Origin: JBMOMT01 sp049324835
GTDB taxonomy: Bacteria > Chloroflexota > Anaerolineae > CAYNKW01
NCBI GenBank assembly: GCA_049324835.1
Contig: JBMOMT010000023.1
Coordinates: forward strand, 1 to 64,000
Length of the DNA stretch: 64,000 nt
Direction of reading: 5' to 3'
Shown: one piece after another, positions 47,601 to 55,029 of the stretch
Position numbering within the stretch: the stretch's first letter is position 1
Layout: every line of letters starts with the position of its first letter
Notes under the pieces: model-generated
The model's database searches: none
What the model was told of the DNA's origin: nothing
Seen by the model: the letters and a program-made list of their open reading frames with translations, nothing else
Position numbers and translations under genes: made by a program

Positions 47601-48329
47601 ATGACAACTCGGGGCATCGCTTCGTTCGATCAACGCAAACAGGACGATATACGCGCCGTGGCAACCATCGCCGACTGGCTGCGGCAGGCCCTGCCCGACT
47701 TGCAGGTGCACAACGTCACCGACGACCCGGCCTACTGGGAGTGCGACATCGATCTGGTGTGCCAGCTCGACGGGCACCGTTTCACGGTCGAGATCAAGGC
47801 CGATCAGCGCGCCACGACCACCGGCAACCTTTTTCTGGAAACGATCAGCGTCGAAGCCAGGCCCAGCCCCGGCTGGCTGAGCCGCACCGCGGCCGATCTG
47901 CTTTTTTACCACTGCGCCGCGCCGCCCTCCCGGATCAGGACCCCCCACTGCCCCACCGACTGCCTGTACGTGTTTGTCGTCGAGCGGCTGCGCGAGTGGT
48001 TCCACGCCGAGCGTAAACGACTGCTCCACACCAGGCCAGAGCTTGCCCAACAAACCCGCGCCGACAAGGCCACCTTCGATCAGGCCTGGCGCATCCGGGC
48101 CACCCACACCATCGACGCCTCAAGCGGCGACTATCAGCACACCACTCTGGGTTGGACGGTGCCGCTGGCCTACGTTCGGGAGCGTTACTTTGAGGATAGC
48201 TACGGCGAGCACGCCGGCCGGATGCGCGAATTGATGATCATCACTGGGGTGGCCCATCACCTGGACACGCTGGCCGACATGCTGCGGCGCTACGTGAGCT
48301 GGGCCCGGCGACGGGAAGAACAGCCATGA
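47601..48329 (+). CDS. PD-(D/E)XK-like protein, candidate restriction endonuclease
   Basis: 242 residues, overlapping the Dam-type methylase by ATGA. A PD-(D/E)XK pattern is visible: Asp49/Asp51 (CDIDLV), Glu64-x-Lys66 (VEIKAD) and Glu80 in TGNLFLETIS, with a TGN...E spacing seen in several nuclease families. The rest is helical, with no second domain recognised. Pairing with a DNA adenine methylase makes a restriction enzyme the best guess. It does not look like DpnII/MboI or Sau3AI to me. Alternatively it is a repair or accessory nuclease. No known family name can be given from the sequence. Confidence 0.65.
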   Translation: MTTRGIASFDQRKQDDIRAVATIADWLRQALPDLQVHNVTDDPAYWECDIDLVCQLDGHRFTVEIKADQRATTTGNLFLETISVEARPSPGWLSRTAADLLFYHCAAPPSRIRTPHCPTDCLYVFVVERLREWFHAERKRLLHTRPELAQQTRADKATFDQAWRIRATHTIDASSGDYQHTTLGWTVPLAYVRERYFEDSYGEHAGRMRELMIITGVAHHLDTLADMLRRYVSWARRREEQP

Positions 48330-49165
48330 TCCCTCGACCCTTTGTCAAGTGGGCCGGGGGCAAAGGCCAGTTGATGGCCCAGCTCGAGCCGTTCTGGCCG
48401 ACCGGTTTCGAGGGTTATATCGAACCATTCGTCGGCGGTGGGGCAGTTTTTTTTCACCTTTACCGCCACGAGCGGCTGCAAGGCCCGGTGATACTCAACG
48501 ACCTCAGCGCAGAACTGATCAACTGCTACCGTGTCATCCGCGACGATCTGGACGCCCTGCTGGGTGAATTGTATCGCCACGCCCCACACGCCCTGGACGC
48601 CGATTATTTCTACGCCCTGCGCGCCTGGGATCGCCAGGCCGATTTTCTCCAGCGTTCGGACGTGGAACGCGCGGCGCGAACGACCTTTCTCAACCGCACC
48701 TGCTACAACGGCCTCTACCGCGTCAACCGGCGCGGTCACTTTAACGTGCCCTTTGGCCGCTACAAAAAACCGCGCCTCGTCGACGAGCACAACCTGCGCG
48801 CCGTGAGCCGCGCCTTGCAGGGGGTGAAACTGCGCCAGGAAGATTTTGGTCGTTGCCAGGAGTGGGCCAGGCGCGGCGATCTGGTCTACCTCGATCCACC
48901 CTACGACCCGCTGAGCGCCACTTCTTCGTTCACCAGCTATACCTTGGCGACCTTTGGTGAAAAAGAGCAGCGCCGCCTGGCGACGCTCTATCGCCAGCTC
49001 GACGCCGCCGGTTGTTGGCTCATGCTCAGCAACTCGGAGACCCCCCTGATCCGGGAGCTCTACCGGGATTACCGCATCGAGGTGTTGCAGGCGCGCCGCG
49101 CCATCAACGCCCAGGCCGACGGCCGCACGGCCATCCCAGAACTGCTGATCCTCAACTATTGGTAA
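48326..49165 (+). CDS. Dam-type DNA adenine-N6 methyltransferase (D12 class)
   Basis: 279 residues. It starts with PFVKWAGGKGQL, has AdoMet motif I EPFVGGGAVFF (about 33-43), the target-region signature FLNRTCYNGLYRVN and HFNVPFGRY, and catalytic DPPY at 190-193 (VYLDPPYDPLS). These match the Dam/DpnM group that methylates adenine in GATC. It is coupled to the nuclease-like gene upstream. Its TAA stop (49163-49165) lies within the end of an inserted family A element (GTAAC), so the natural C-terminus may have been altered. Confidence 0.92.
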   Translation: MIPRPFVKWAGGKGQLMAQLEPFWPTGFEGYIEPFVGGGAVFFHLYRHERLQGPVILNDLSAELINCYRVIRDDLDALLGELYRHAPHALDADYFYALRAWDRQADFLQRSDVERAARTTFLNRTCYNGLYRVNRRGHFNVPFGRYKKPRLVDEHNLRAVSRALQGVKLRQEDFGRCQEWARRGDLVYLDPPYDPLSATSSFTSYTLATFGEKEQRRLATLYRQLDAAGCWLMLSNSETPLIRELYRDYRIEVLQARRAINAQADGRTAIPELLILNYW

Positions 49166-49281
49166 CTACCACCCTCCCGCAGGTTTAGGCACTTTTGAAC
49201 CAGAGAACACCATCCTGGTGAATGCAGCGCTTCATAGATATGACCTGTGATAACCTGCGGGAGGGTAGGCCGAGCAGTTAC
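49162..49281. mobile_element. Family A element overlapping the methylase stop codon
   Basis: 120 bp, ends GTAACTACCACCCTCCCGCA and TGCGGGAGGGTAGGCCGAGC (running into AGTTAC). Flanks AACTATTG (49154-49161) and AGCTATTG (49282-49289) form an 8-base target duplication with one mismatch. The element supplies the TAA of the methylase gene, and its right end is 20 bases upstream of the -35 box of the SelW-like gene. Confidence 0.82.
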
Positions 49282-49301
49282 AGCTATTGATCACCCTCGA
49301 C

Positions 49302-49330
49302 TTGCACTTTGCGCCTGTTTGTGCGATAAT
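49302..49330 (+). promoter_or_regulatory. Promoter of the SelW-like gene
   Basis: TTGCAC (49302-49307), a 17-base spacer, GATAAT (49325-49330), 47 bases before the ATG. Confidence 0.7.
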
Positions 49331-49377
49331 GAAAATAAGGGATTCTTTTCATCCGGACGGCGGAAAGGAGCATATGC

Positions 49378-49617
49378 ATGGGCGTACGAGTCGAGATCGA
49401 GTATTGCGCGGCCTGACACTATACCCCGCGCGCCGTCGGTCTGACGGAGGCTTTGTTAGACAGGTTCGAATCGGTCATCAAAAGCATCACCCTGATCCCT
49501 GGCGGCGGTGGCGTTTTCGAAGTCACCGTCGATGGCGACCTGATCTTTTCCAAAAAGACACTGGGCCGCCACGCCGAAGTTGAAGAGGTGCTCAACAGTT
49601 TCCAGGCCAAAATCTGA
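49378..49617 (+). CDS. SelW/Rdx-family selenoprotein with in-frame UGA (Sec13)
   Basis: Translating through the TGA at 49414-49416 gives 79 residues of the SelW-like Rdx family: VRVEIEYCAAUHYTPRAVGL, then PGGGGVFEVTVDGDLIFSKK and GRHAEVEEVL. The UGA falls exactly on the second redox position of the CxxC/CxxU motif (Cys10, Sec13). Family features on both sides of it are intact and in one frame, so a chance stop or frameshift is unlikely. AAAGGAG lies 7 bases before the ATG, a promoter lies upstream and a strong terminator follows, so it is a single-gene unit. SelW-like proteins have a thioredoxin-like fold and act in thiol redox. The Sec machinery is not in the window. Alternative: a decayed Cys-to-stop pseudogene. 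Confidence 0.85.
49433..49447 (+). promoter_or_regulatory. Candidate bacterial SECIS hairpin
   Basis: CCGTC-ggtct-GACGG forms a 5-bp stem with a 5-base loop starting GG. The loop begins 21 bases after the UGA, inside the spacing range of bacterial SECIS elements, which want a G among the first two loop bases. The stem is short, so this is supportive rather than decisive. Confidence 0.55.
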
Positions 49618-49630
49618 GGGGGTATCACGG

Positions 49631-51712
49631 TCAGGGGCGGGTCGTCGACTCGCCCCTGTTTTTTGCCTGCTGCAAAAACAGGCCACACACCAGCGCTTTG
49701 CAATCCTGACCCACCAGGGCCGTCACCCTATCGTCCACCTCGAAGAACGTATCGCCGTGGGGGAGGATCAACTGCCGCCCTCGTCGCACCGAGACGATGA
49801 CACACTCGCGGGGCAGGTCCAGGTCGCGCAGGTATTTGCCCACCAGCGAGCACTCCGGCGTCACCTCCAGCTCGACAAACTCTGCCCCCACCAGCCGACC
49901 CAACCGCAGCCGCTCGCGTCGCTGTTGCACATCCATACGGCGCAGGATGGCCCGCTGATAGGCGCGAATGATGTCGTAACGGCGCACCAACCCCACCAGT
50001 TTTTTGGGATCGTTGCGACTCACCACCGGCAGCCGTCCCACGTCGCGTGTGCCCAATCGCTTGAGCGCCACCCACACCGGCTCGTCGGGGAAGGCCGTCA
50101 ACACCGGGGTGGTGGCGATATCACCCACGCACCGCCCCTCGATGCCGCCCCGCTCCCTGGCTCGCTCCAGGTCTTGAATGGTCACCACACCAAACAGATC
50201 GCCATGGGTGTCCAGCACCGGAAAGCCGTGGTGATGGGTGGCCACAAAGAGGTGATCCAACTCCTCCAGGCTCAGATCGACCGCGACCGTATCCGGATCG
50301 GGGCTCATGGCCTCACCCACCAGCACCCCTTGCATCACGTCGATGTCGTGCCCCCGCTCCAACCGCACACCGCGACGGCTCAGCTTGAGGGTATAGATCG
50401 ACTCTGGATGCCAGTGTTCCGACAGCAGCGTGCTGATCACCGTGGCGAACATCAGCGGCAGAATCAAACGATAGTCGCCCGACATTTCGAAAACGATCAG
50501 CACCGCCGTGATGGGTGCGTGGGCCGCCGCGGCAAAGAGCGCGGCCATGCCCACCAGAGCATACGCCCCTGCCGGTGCTGTCAGCCCCGGCAGCAGACTG
50601 TGCGCTCCCTGGCCAAAAGCCCCGCCCACCATCGCCCCGATGAACAGCGCCGGGGCAAAAACTCCGCCCGAGTTGCCCGAGCCCAGGGTGAACGAGGTTG
50701 CCAGGACCTTCGTCCCGGCCAGCGCCAACAACAAACCCACGGCCAGCTCGCCGCTAGAGATGCTCTCACCGATAAACTCCAGGCCAGAGCCGAGCACCTG
50801 GGGGAACCACAGGCCCACCACACCGGTCAACAGCCCACCGACGGCCGGCTTCAAAAACTCCGGCAACCGCCAGCCATCGAATCGATCCTCGAACCAGTAC
50901 AACAGCCGCACAAAGAGGATCGCCCCCACGGCCGTCAGCACACCCAGCAAGGCATAGAGCACGATCTCCCAGGGACTGACCATCGTATAGGCCGGCACGT
51001 GGAACGCCGGCTGATCGCCAAGCAAGGCCCGGCCCACGATGCCCGAGGCCACGGCCGCAATGACCACCGTTCCAAAGTAACGAGTGGTGAACTCGCCCAG
51101 GATCACCTCCAGGGCAAAGATCACGCCGGCAATGGGTGCATTGAACACCGCCGAGATGCCCGACGCCGCGCCGCAGGCCACCAGGTTGCGGATACGATCG
51201 TCCGACAGGTGAAACAACTGGCCCACCGTCGAACCCAACGCCGAGCCGATTTGTACGATAGGCCCCTCTCGACCGGCCGACCCGCCAGAGCTGATGCACG
51301 CCGCCGAGGCCAGCGCCTTGACCACCACTACCACCGGCCGGATGCGCCCGCCGCGCAAAGCGATGGCCTGCATGACCTCCGGCACACCGTGGCCCTTGGC
51401 CTCGCGCGCAAAAAAGGTGATCAACGGGCCGGCGATGAGCGCGCCGAGCACCGGCAGCCCGATCAGACCCACCGGGCCGACCGTTGTTTGCAGCCAGTCG
51501 CCGGCGACTGCAAACAGACGTTGCAGAAAACGCAACAGCCAGATGAATACAACAGCACTAACGCCGGTGCCCAGGCCCACCACCAGCGCCGTACCCACTA
51601 AAATGACCTCCTCCGGCGGCTGCCGCCTGTCCAGCAGGTGCACCACGGAACGGGCCACTTTGGATCTGGGATCCTGGCGCGGCCCGGAGAAACCAATTTC
51701 TCGAGCTTCCAC
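49631..51712 (-). CDS. ClC-family chloride transporter with CBS pair and TrkA-C-like domain
   Basis: 693 residues from a GTG at 51712 behind GAGGAGGA. ClC membrane core (about 35-440): AKGHGVPE, GREGPIVQIGSALG with the gating Glu conserved, and GSGNSGGVFAPALF. Then two CBS domains (about 470-600) and a C-terminal TrkA-C/RCK-like domain (about 615-685; LEVTPECSLVGKYLRDLDL). The gating Glu suggests a Cl-/H+ exchanger rather than a channel, though the internal proton Glu cannot be placed by eye. The TrkA-C tail suggests control by a ligand. It is convergent with the SelW-like gene. Confidence 0.93.
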   Translation of the reverse strand: MEAREIGFSGPRQDPRSKVARSVVHLLDRRQPPEEVILVGTALVVGLGTGVSAVVFIWLLRFLQRLFAVAGDWLQTTVGPVGLIGLPVLGALIAGPLITFFAREAKGHGVPEVMQAIALRGGRIRPVVVVVKALASAACISSGGSAGREGPIVQIGSALGSTVGQLFHLSDDRIRNLVACGAASGISAVFNAPIAGVIFALEVILGEFTTRYFGTVVIAAVASGIVGRALLGDQPAFHVPAYTMVSPWEIVLYALLGVLTAVGAILFVRLLYWFEDRFDGWRLPEFLKPAVGGLLTGVVGLWFPQVLGSGLEFIGESISSGELAVGLLLALAGTKVLATSFTLGSGNSGGVFAPALFIGAMVGGAFGQGAHSLLPGLTAPAGAYALVGMAALFAAAAHAPITAVLIVFEMSGDYRLILPLMFATVISTLLSEHWHPESIYTLKLSRRGVRLERGHDIDVMQGVLVGEAMSPDPDTVAVDLSLEELDHLFVATHHHGFPVLDTHGDLFGVVTIQDLERARERGGIEGRCVGDIATTPVLTAFPDEPVWVALKRLGTRDVGRLPVVSRNDPKKLVGLVRRYDIIRAYQRAILRRMDVQQRRERLRLGRLVGAEFVELEVTPECSLVGKYLRDLDLPRECVIVSVRRGRQLILPHGDTFFEVDDRVTALVGQDCKALVCGLFLQQAKNRGESTTRP
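49632..49664 (+). terminator. Terminator of the SelW-like gene
   Basis: CAGGGGCGGGT pairs with ACTCGCCCCTG with minor mismatch, followed by six T residues. It overlaps the stop codon of the convergent ClC gene. Confidence 0.85.
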
Positions 51713-51820
51713 GTTGCTGTTCCTCCTCTGCTTCTGTGCAGCCCGCGGCAGGCTGAGCCTTGCGCCCAACGGCAAAGCGAGAGGGGTTTTTTACCTCTCG
51801 CTTTTAAAGGCCTGCCGCCG

Positions 51821-51941
51821 GTAACTGCTCAGCCTACCCTCCCGCAGGCTAAACTGGACGCTGGCGAATCGACAAATTGCGGCAGTGTAGGGGCACGGCA
51901 ATGCCGTGCCCACAAGAGCCTGCAGGAGGGTGAGCAGTTAC
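51821..51941. mobile_element. Family A element with 8-9 bp target duplication
   Basis: 121 bp, ends GTAACTGCTCAGCCTACCCT and TGCAGGAGGGTGAGCAGTTA (then C). Direct repeats TGCCGCCG lie at 51813-51820 and 51942-51949. The interior (ACTGGACGCTGGCGAATCG...) is shared with the copies at 14412 and, inverted, 19677. It lies between the ClC gene and the Ca2+ ATPase gene. Confidence 0.88.
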
Positions 51942-52049
51942 TGCCGCCGACGATATTCAGGCCGTATTTTAGCACAGTCTGGCTATGGCGCAAACGCACC
52001 CAACAACATGCCTCCTATCCTGCTGCCGGATCGGGTGTATTTCACTCTT

Positions 52050-52167
52050 GGGGCAGTCTATCCTCCCGCAGGTTCAGTCGGGGCGAGTTGCACTCCAGCC
52101 GAGTCGTGGAACGGGAGGAAACGACCTTTGTGCGCCAAAAACCTGCGGGAGGATGAAAACTCACCCC
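52050..52167. mobile_element. Family A-like element (variant TIR)
   Basis: GGGGCAGTCTATCCTCCCGC begins at 52050 and is matched by the inverted AACCTGCGGGAGGATGAAAA followed by CTCACCCC, ending at 52167. It shares its end type with the copy at 9594-9700. Its right end lies 33 bases upstream of the -35 box of the Ca2+ ATPase promoter. The stretch 51950-52049 holds nothing I can identify. Confidence 0.6.
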
Positions 52168-52199
52168 CAGACTGAAATGCACCCGCCGGATCGGTCGCC

Positions 52200-52227
52200 T
52201 TGCCCTATTGAGAAAATCGGGTATAAT
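52200..52227 (+). promoter_or_regulatory. Promoter of the Ca2+ ATPase gene
   Basis: TTGCCC (52200-52205), a 16-base spacer and a perfect TATAAT (52222-52227), about 50 bases before the start codon. Confidence 0.75.
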
Positions 52228-52275
52228 CGCACTGGTAATACGAATCAGAGAAATGAACTTTTGAGGTGCACACCT

Positions 52276-55017
52276 ATGCTAACCAATCCACACCAATGGC
52301 ACCGTCTCAACGTGCCAGAGACGGCGAAACAACTGGAATCGGACCTGTCCCGGGGGCTTGCGGCGGCCAAAGCTGCCGCGCGCCTGGAGAAATACGGGCC
52401 TAACGAACTGATGGAGCGGGGCGGCACGCCTTTTTGGAAGATGCTGCTGGATCAGTTCAACCAATTTCTGATCATCATCCTCATCATTTCGGCCATCATC
52501 TCGTTCGCCCTGAGCGAATGGCTGGACGGCGGCGCCATCCTGGCCATCGTCATCATCAATGCCGTCATCGGCGTGGTGCAGCAAGGCCGGGCCGAGCAGG
52601 CCCTGGCAGCGCTCAAAAAGATGGCTGCACCGGAGGCCAAGGTTATCCGTGACGGCCACCAGATCACCGTGCCAGCCGGCGAGCTGGTGCCCGGCGACGT
52701 GGTGGTGCTGGAAACGGGCAACTATATCCCGGCCGACCTGCGCCTGATCGAGAGCGTCAACCTGCGCATCGACGAGGCCTCGCTCACCGGCGAATCGGTG
52801 CCGGTGGAAAAGCGCGCCGAAGAGGCGCTGCCGCAAGACACCTCTCTGGGCGACCGGCGCAACTGTGCCTACATGAGCACCATCATCACCTACGGCCGCG
52901 GGCGGGGCATCGTCACCGAAACGGGCATGAGCACCGAGATCGGCCGCATCGCCGAGATGATCCAATCGTACGAAGAAGAACCCACGCCGCTACAGGTCAA
53001 GCTGGATCAACTGGGCAAGTGGCTGGGTGGGGGCGCGTTGCTCGTGTGCGGGGTGGTCTTTGTGGCCGGCTGGCTTCAGGGCCGCGACCTGCTAGAGATG
53101 TTTATGGTGGCCGTGAGCCTGGCCATCGCCGCCGTGCCGGAGGGCCTGCCCGCCGTCGTCACCATCTGCCTGGCGCTGGGCCTGCAACGCATGGTCAGGC
53201 GTAATGCGCTCATCCGCAAACTACCGGCCGTGGAAACGCTCGGATCGGCCACCGCCATCTGCTCCGATAAAACCGGCACCCTCACCCAGAACGAAATGAC
53301 CGCCGTGCAGATGTACGTGGACCGCACCCTGCTCACCATCACCGGCGAAGGCTACCGACCTCACGGCAGTTTCGAGGACAATGGGCGCGCCGTGGCGCTG
53401 GATGGTTATCCTGGCTCGCGCTTGCTGCTGCGGGCCGGCGCGCTGTGTAACGATGCCTACCTGGAAAACCAGGACGGGGATGGCTGGCGTATGGTGGGTG
53501 ATCCCACCGAAGGGGCGCTGGTGGTGGCCGCAGCCAAGGCCGGTTTCTGGCAAAAAGAGCTGGCCAAGGATTATCCCCGCCTGGAAGAGGTGCCCTTTGA
53601 TTCGACCCGTAAACGGATGACCACCATTCATCCCGATCCACGCTACGGCGGTTTCGTGGCCTATGTCAAGGGTGCGCCAGACCTGCTGCTGGAGCTGTGC
53701 AGCAAAGTCATCGAAGACGGTGACGAACGTCCACTGACAGCCGAAAAGCGGCGCCACATCCTGACAACCAACGAGAGCCTGGCCTCCAATGCCCTGCGGG
53801 TGCTGGGTGTGGCCTACCGGCCCTTGAAGGCCCTGCCCCAGGCTGCCGTGGCAGAGGAATTGGAGCGTGATCTCACCTTCATCGGCCTCATCGGCATGAT
53901 CGACCCGGCCCGCCCGGAGGTCAAAGAGGCCATTGCCCTGGCCCGCCATGCCAACATCCGCACGGTGATGGTCACCGGCGACTACAAAAACACTGCCCTG
54001 GCCATCGCCAAAGAACTGAACCTGATCACGGGCGAAGCCATGGCGCTCACCGGCGCTGAGCTGGACGCCCTCTCTGAGGAGGCGTTTGAGGCCCGGGTGG
54101 CCGAGATCGACGTCTATGCCCGCGTGTCGCCAACACACAAGGTGCGCATCGTCGAGGCGCTCAAGAAAAAAGGCCACGTGGTGGCTATGACCGGCGACGG
54201 CGTCAACGATGCCCCGGCCCTCAAGCGAGCCAACATCGGCGTGGCCATGGGCATCACCGGCACCGACGTTTCCAAAGAGACCGCCGAAATGGTGCTGACC
54301 GACGACAATTACGCCAGCATCGTCGCGGCCATCGAAGAGGGCCGGATCATCTATTCCAACATCCGCAAGTTTGTCTTTTACCTGCTCTCGTGCAACATGG
54401 GCGAGATCGCGATCGTCTTTCTGGCCACACTCTTTGGCTGGCCGGTGCCGCTGACGGCCATCCAACTGCTCACCCTCAACCTGGTCACCGATGGCCTGCC
54501 AGCACTGGCTCTGGGCATGGAAAAGGGCGACCCAGACATCATGGACCGCCCCCCCAGACCGGTGAATGAGCCGGTGATCAACCGCGAGATGTTGAGCAGC
54601 ATCGTGGTGCAAATGGTGGCCATCACCGCGGCAGTCCTGAGCGCCTTTGCCATAGGCCGGCTGCGATACCCCCATGACGTGGCATCCGCCCAGACGATGG
54701 CCTTTGTCACCCTCTCGATCTCGGAACTGCTGCGGGCTTATACTTCCCGCTCTGAGCACTATGGCCTGCACCAGATCGGCGTATTGGGCAACCGATTCAT
54801 GCAATGGGCGGTTCTGGCGTCGCTGTTCATCATCCTGGCCGTGACTTATCTGCCTTTCCTCAACGTTTTCTTCGATACCCATCCCTTGAGCCTGCGCGAC
54901 TGGCTGGCGATGCTGCCACTGATGCTGGTGCCGGCGATGGCGGCCGAGATCAACAAGTGGGTGCTGCGGCGAAACCGCAAGCTGGCCCCAAAGCACGTCC
55001 GCGCGGCGAGAATGTAA
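52276..55017 (+). CDS. Calcium-transporting P-type ATPase (P2A)
   Basis: 913 residues from the ATG at 52276 with GAGGTG upstream; the open frame runs far upstream through repeat DNA and is not credible there. The N-terminal cation-ATPase domain, actuator motif LTGESVPVEK, membrane helix 4 motif PEGLPAVV, phosphorylated Asp331 in CSDKTGTLTQNE, hinge MTGDGVNDAPALK and helix 6 NLVTDGLPALALGMEKG follow in order. The PEGLP and NLVTDGLPA motifs are those of SERCA-like Ca2+ pumps. It exports Ca2+ (or possibly Mn2+). The gene downstream is 12 bases away. Confidence 0.95.
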   Translation: MLTNPHQWHRLNVPETAKQLESDLSRGLAAAKAAARLEKYGPNELMERGGTPFWKMLLDQFNQFLIIILIISAIISFALSEWLDGGAILAIVIINAVIGVVQQGRAEQALAALKKMAAPEAKVIRDGHQITVPAGELVPGDVVVLETGNYIPADLRLIESVNLRIDEASLTGESVPVEKRAEEALPQDTSLGDRRNCAYMSTIITYGRGRGIVTETGMSTEIGRIAEMIQSYEEEPTPLQVKLDQLGKWLGGGALLVCGVVFVAGWLQGRDLLEMFMVAVSLAIAAVPEGLPAVVTICLALGLQRMVRRNALIRKLPAVETLGSATAICSDKTGTLTQNEMTAVQMYVDRTLLTITGEGYRPHGSFEDNGRAVALDGYPGSRLLLRAGALCNDAYLENQDGDGWRMVGDPTEGALVVAAAKAGFWQKELAKDYPRLEEVPFDSTRKRMTTIHPDPRYGGFVAYVKGAPDLLLELCSKVIEDGDERPLTAEKRRHILTTNESLASNALRVLGVAYRPLKALPQAAVAEELERDLTFIGLIGMIDPARPEVKEAIALARHANIRTVMVTGDYKNTALAIAKELNLITGEAMALTGAELDALSEEAFEARVAEIDVYARVSPTHKVRIVEALKKKGHVVAMTGDGVNDAPALKRANIGVAMGITGTDVSKETAEMVLTDDNYASIVAAIEEGRIIYSNIRKFVFYLLSCNMGEIAIVFLATLFGWPVPLTAIQLLTLNLVTDGLPALALGMEKGDPDIMDRPPRPVNEPVINREMLSSIVVQMVAITAAVLSAFAIGRLRYPHDVASAQTMAFVTLSISELLRAYTSRSEHYGLHQIGVLGNRFMQWAVLASLFIILAVTYLPFLNVFFDTHPLSLRDWLAMLPLMLVPAMAAEINKWVLRRNRKLAPKHVRAARM

Positions 55018-55029
55018 AGGATCCATCCC

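Noticed and set aside
49287..49583. 98-codon frame starting upstream of the SelW-like gene in another frame
   Set aside because: It has no ribosome site at its start and an Arg/His-rich composition. The frame with the UGA carries the family sequence.
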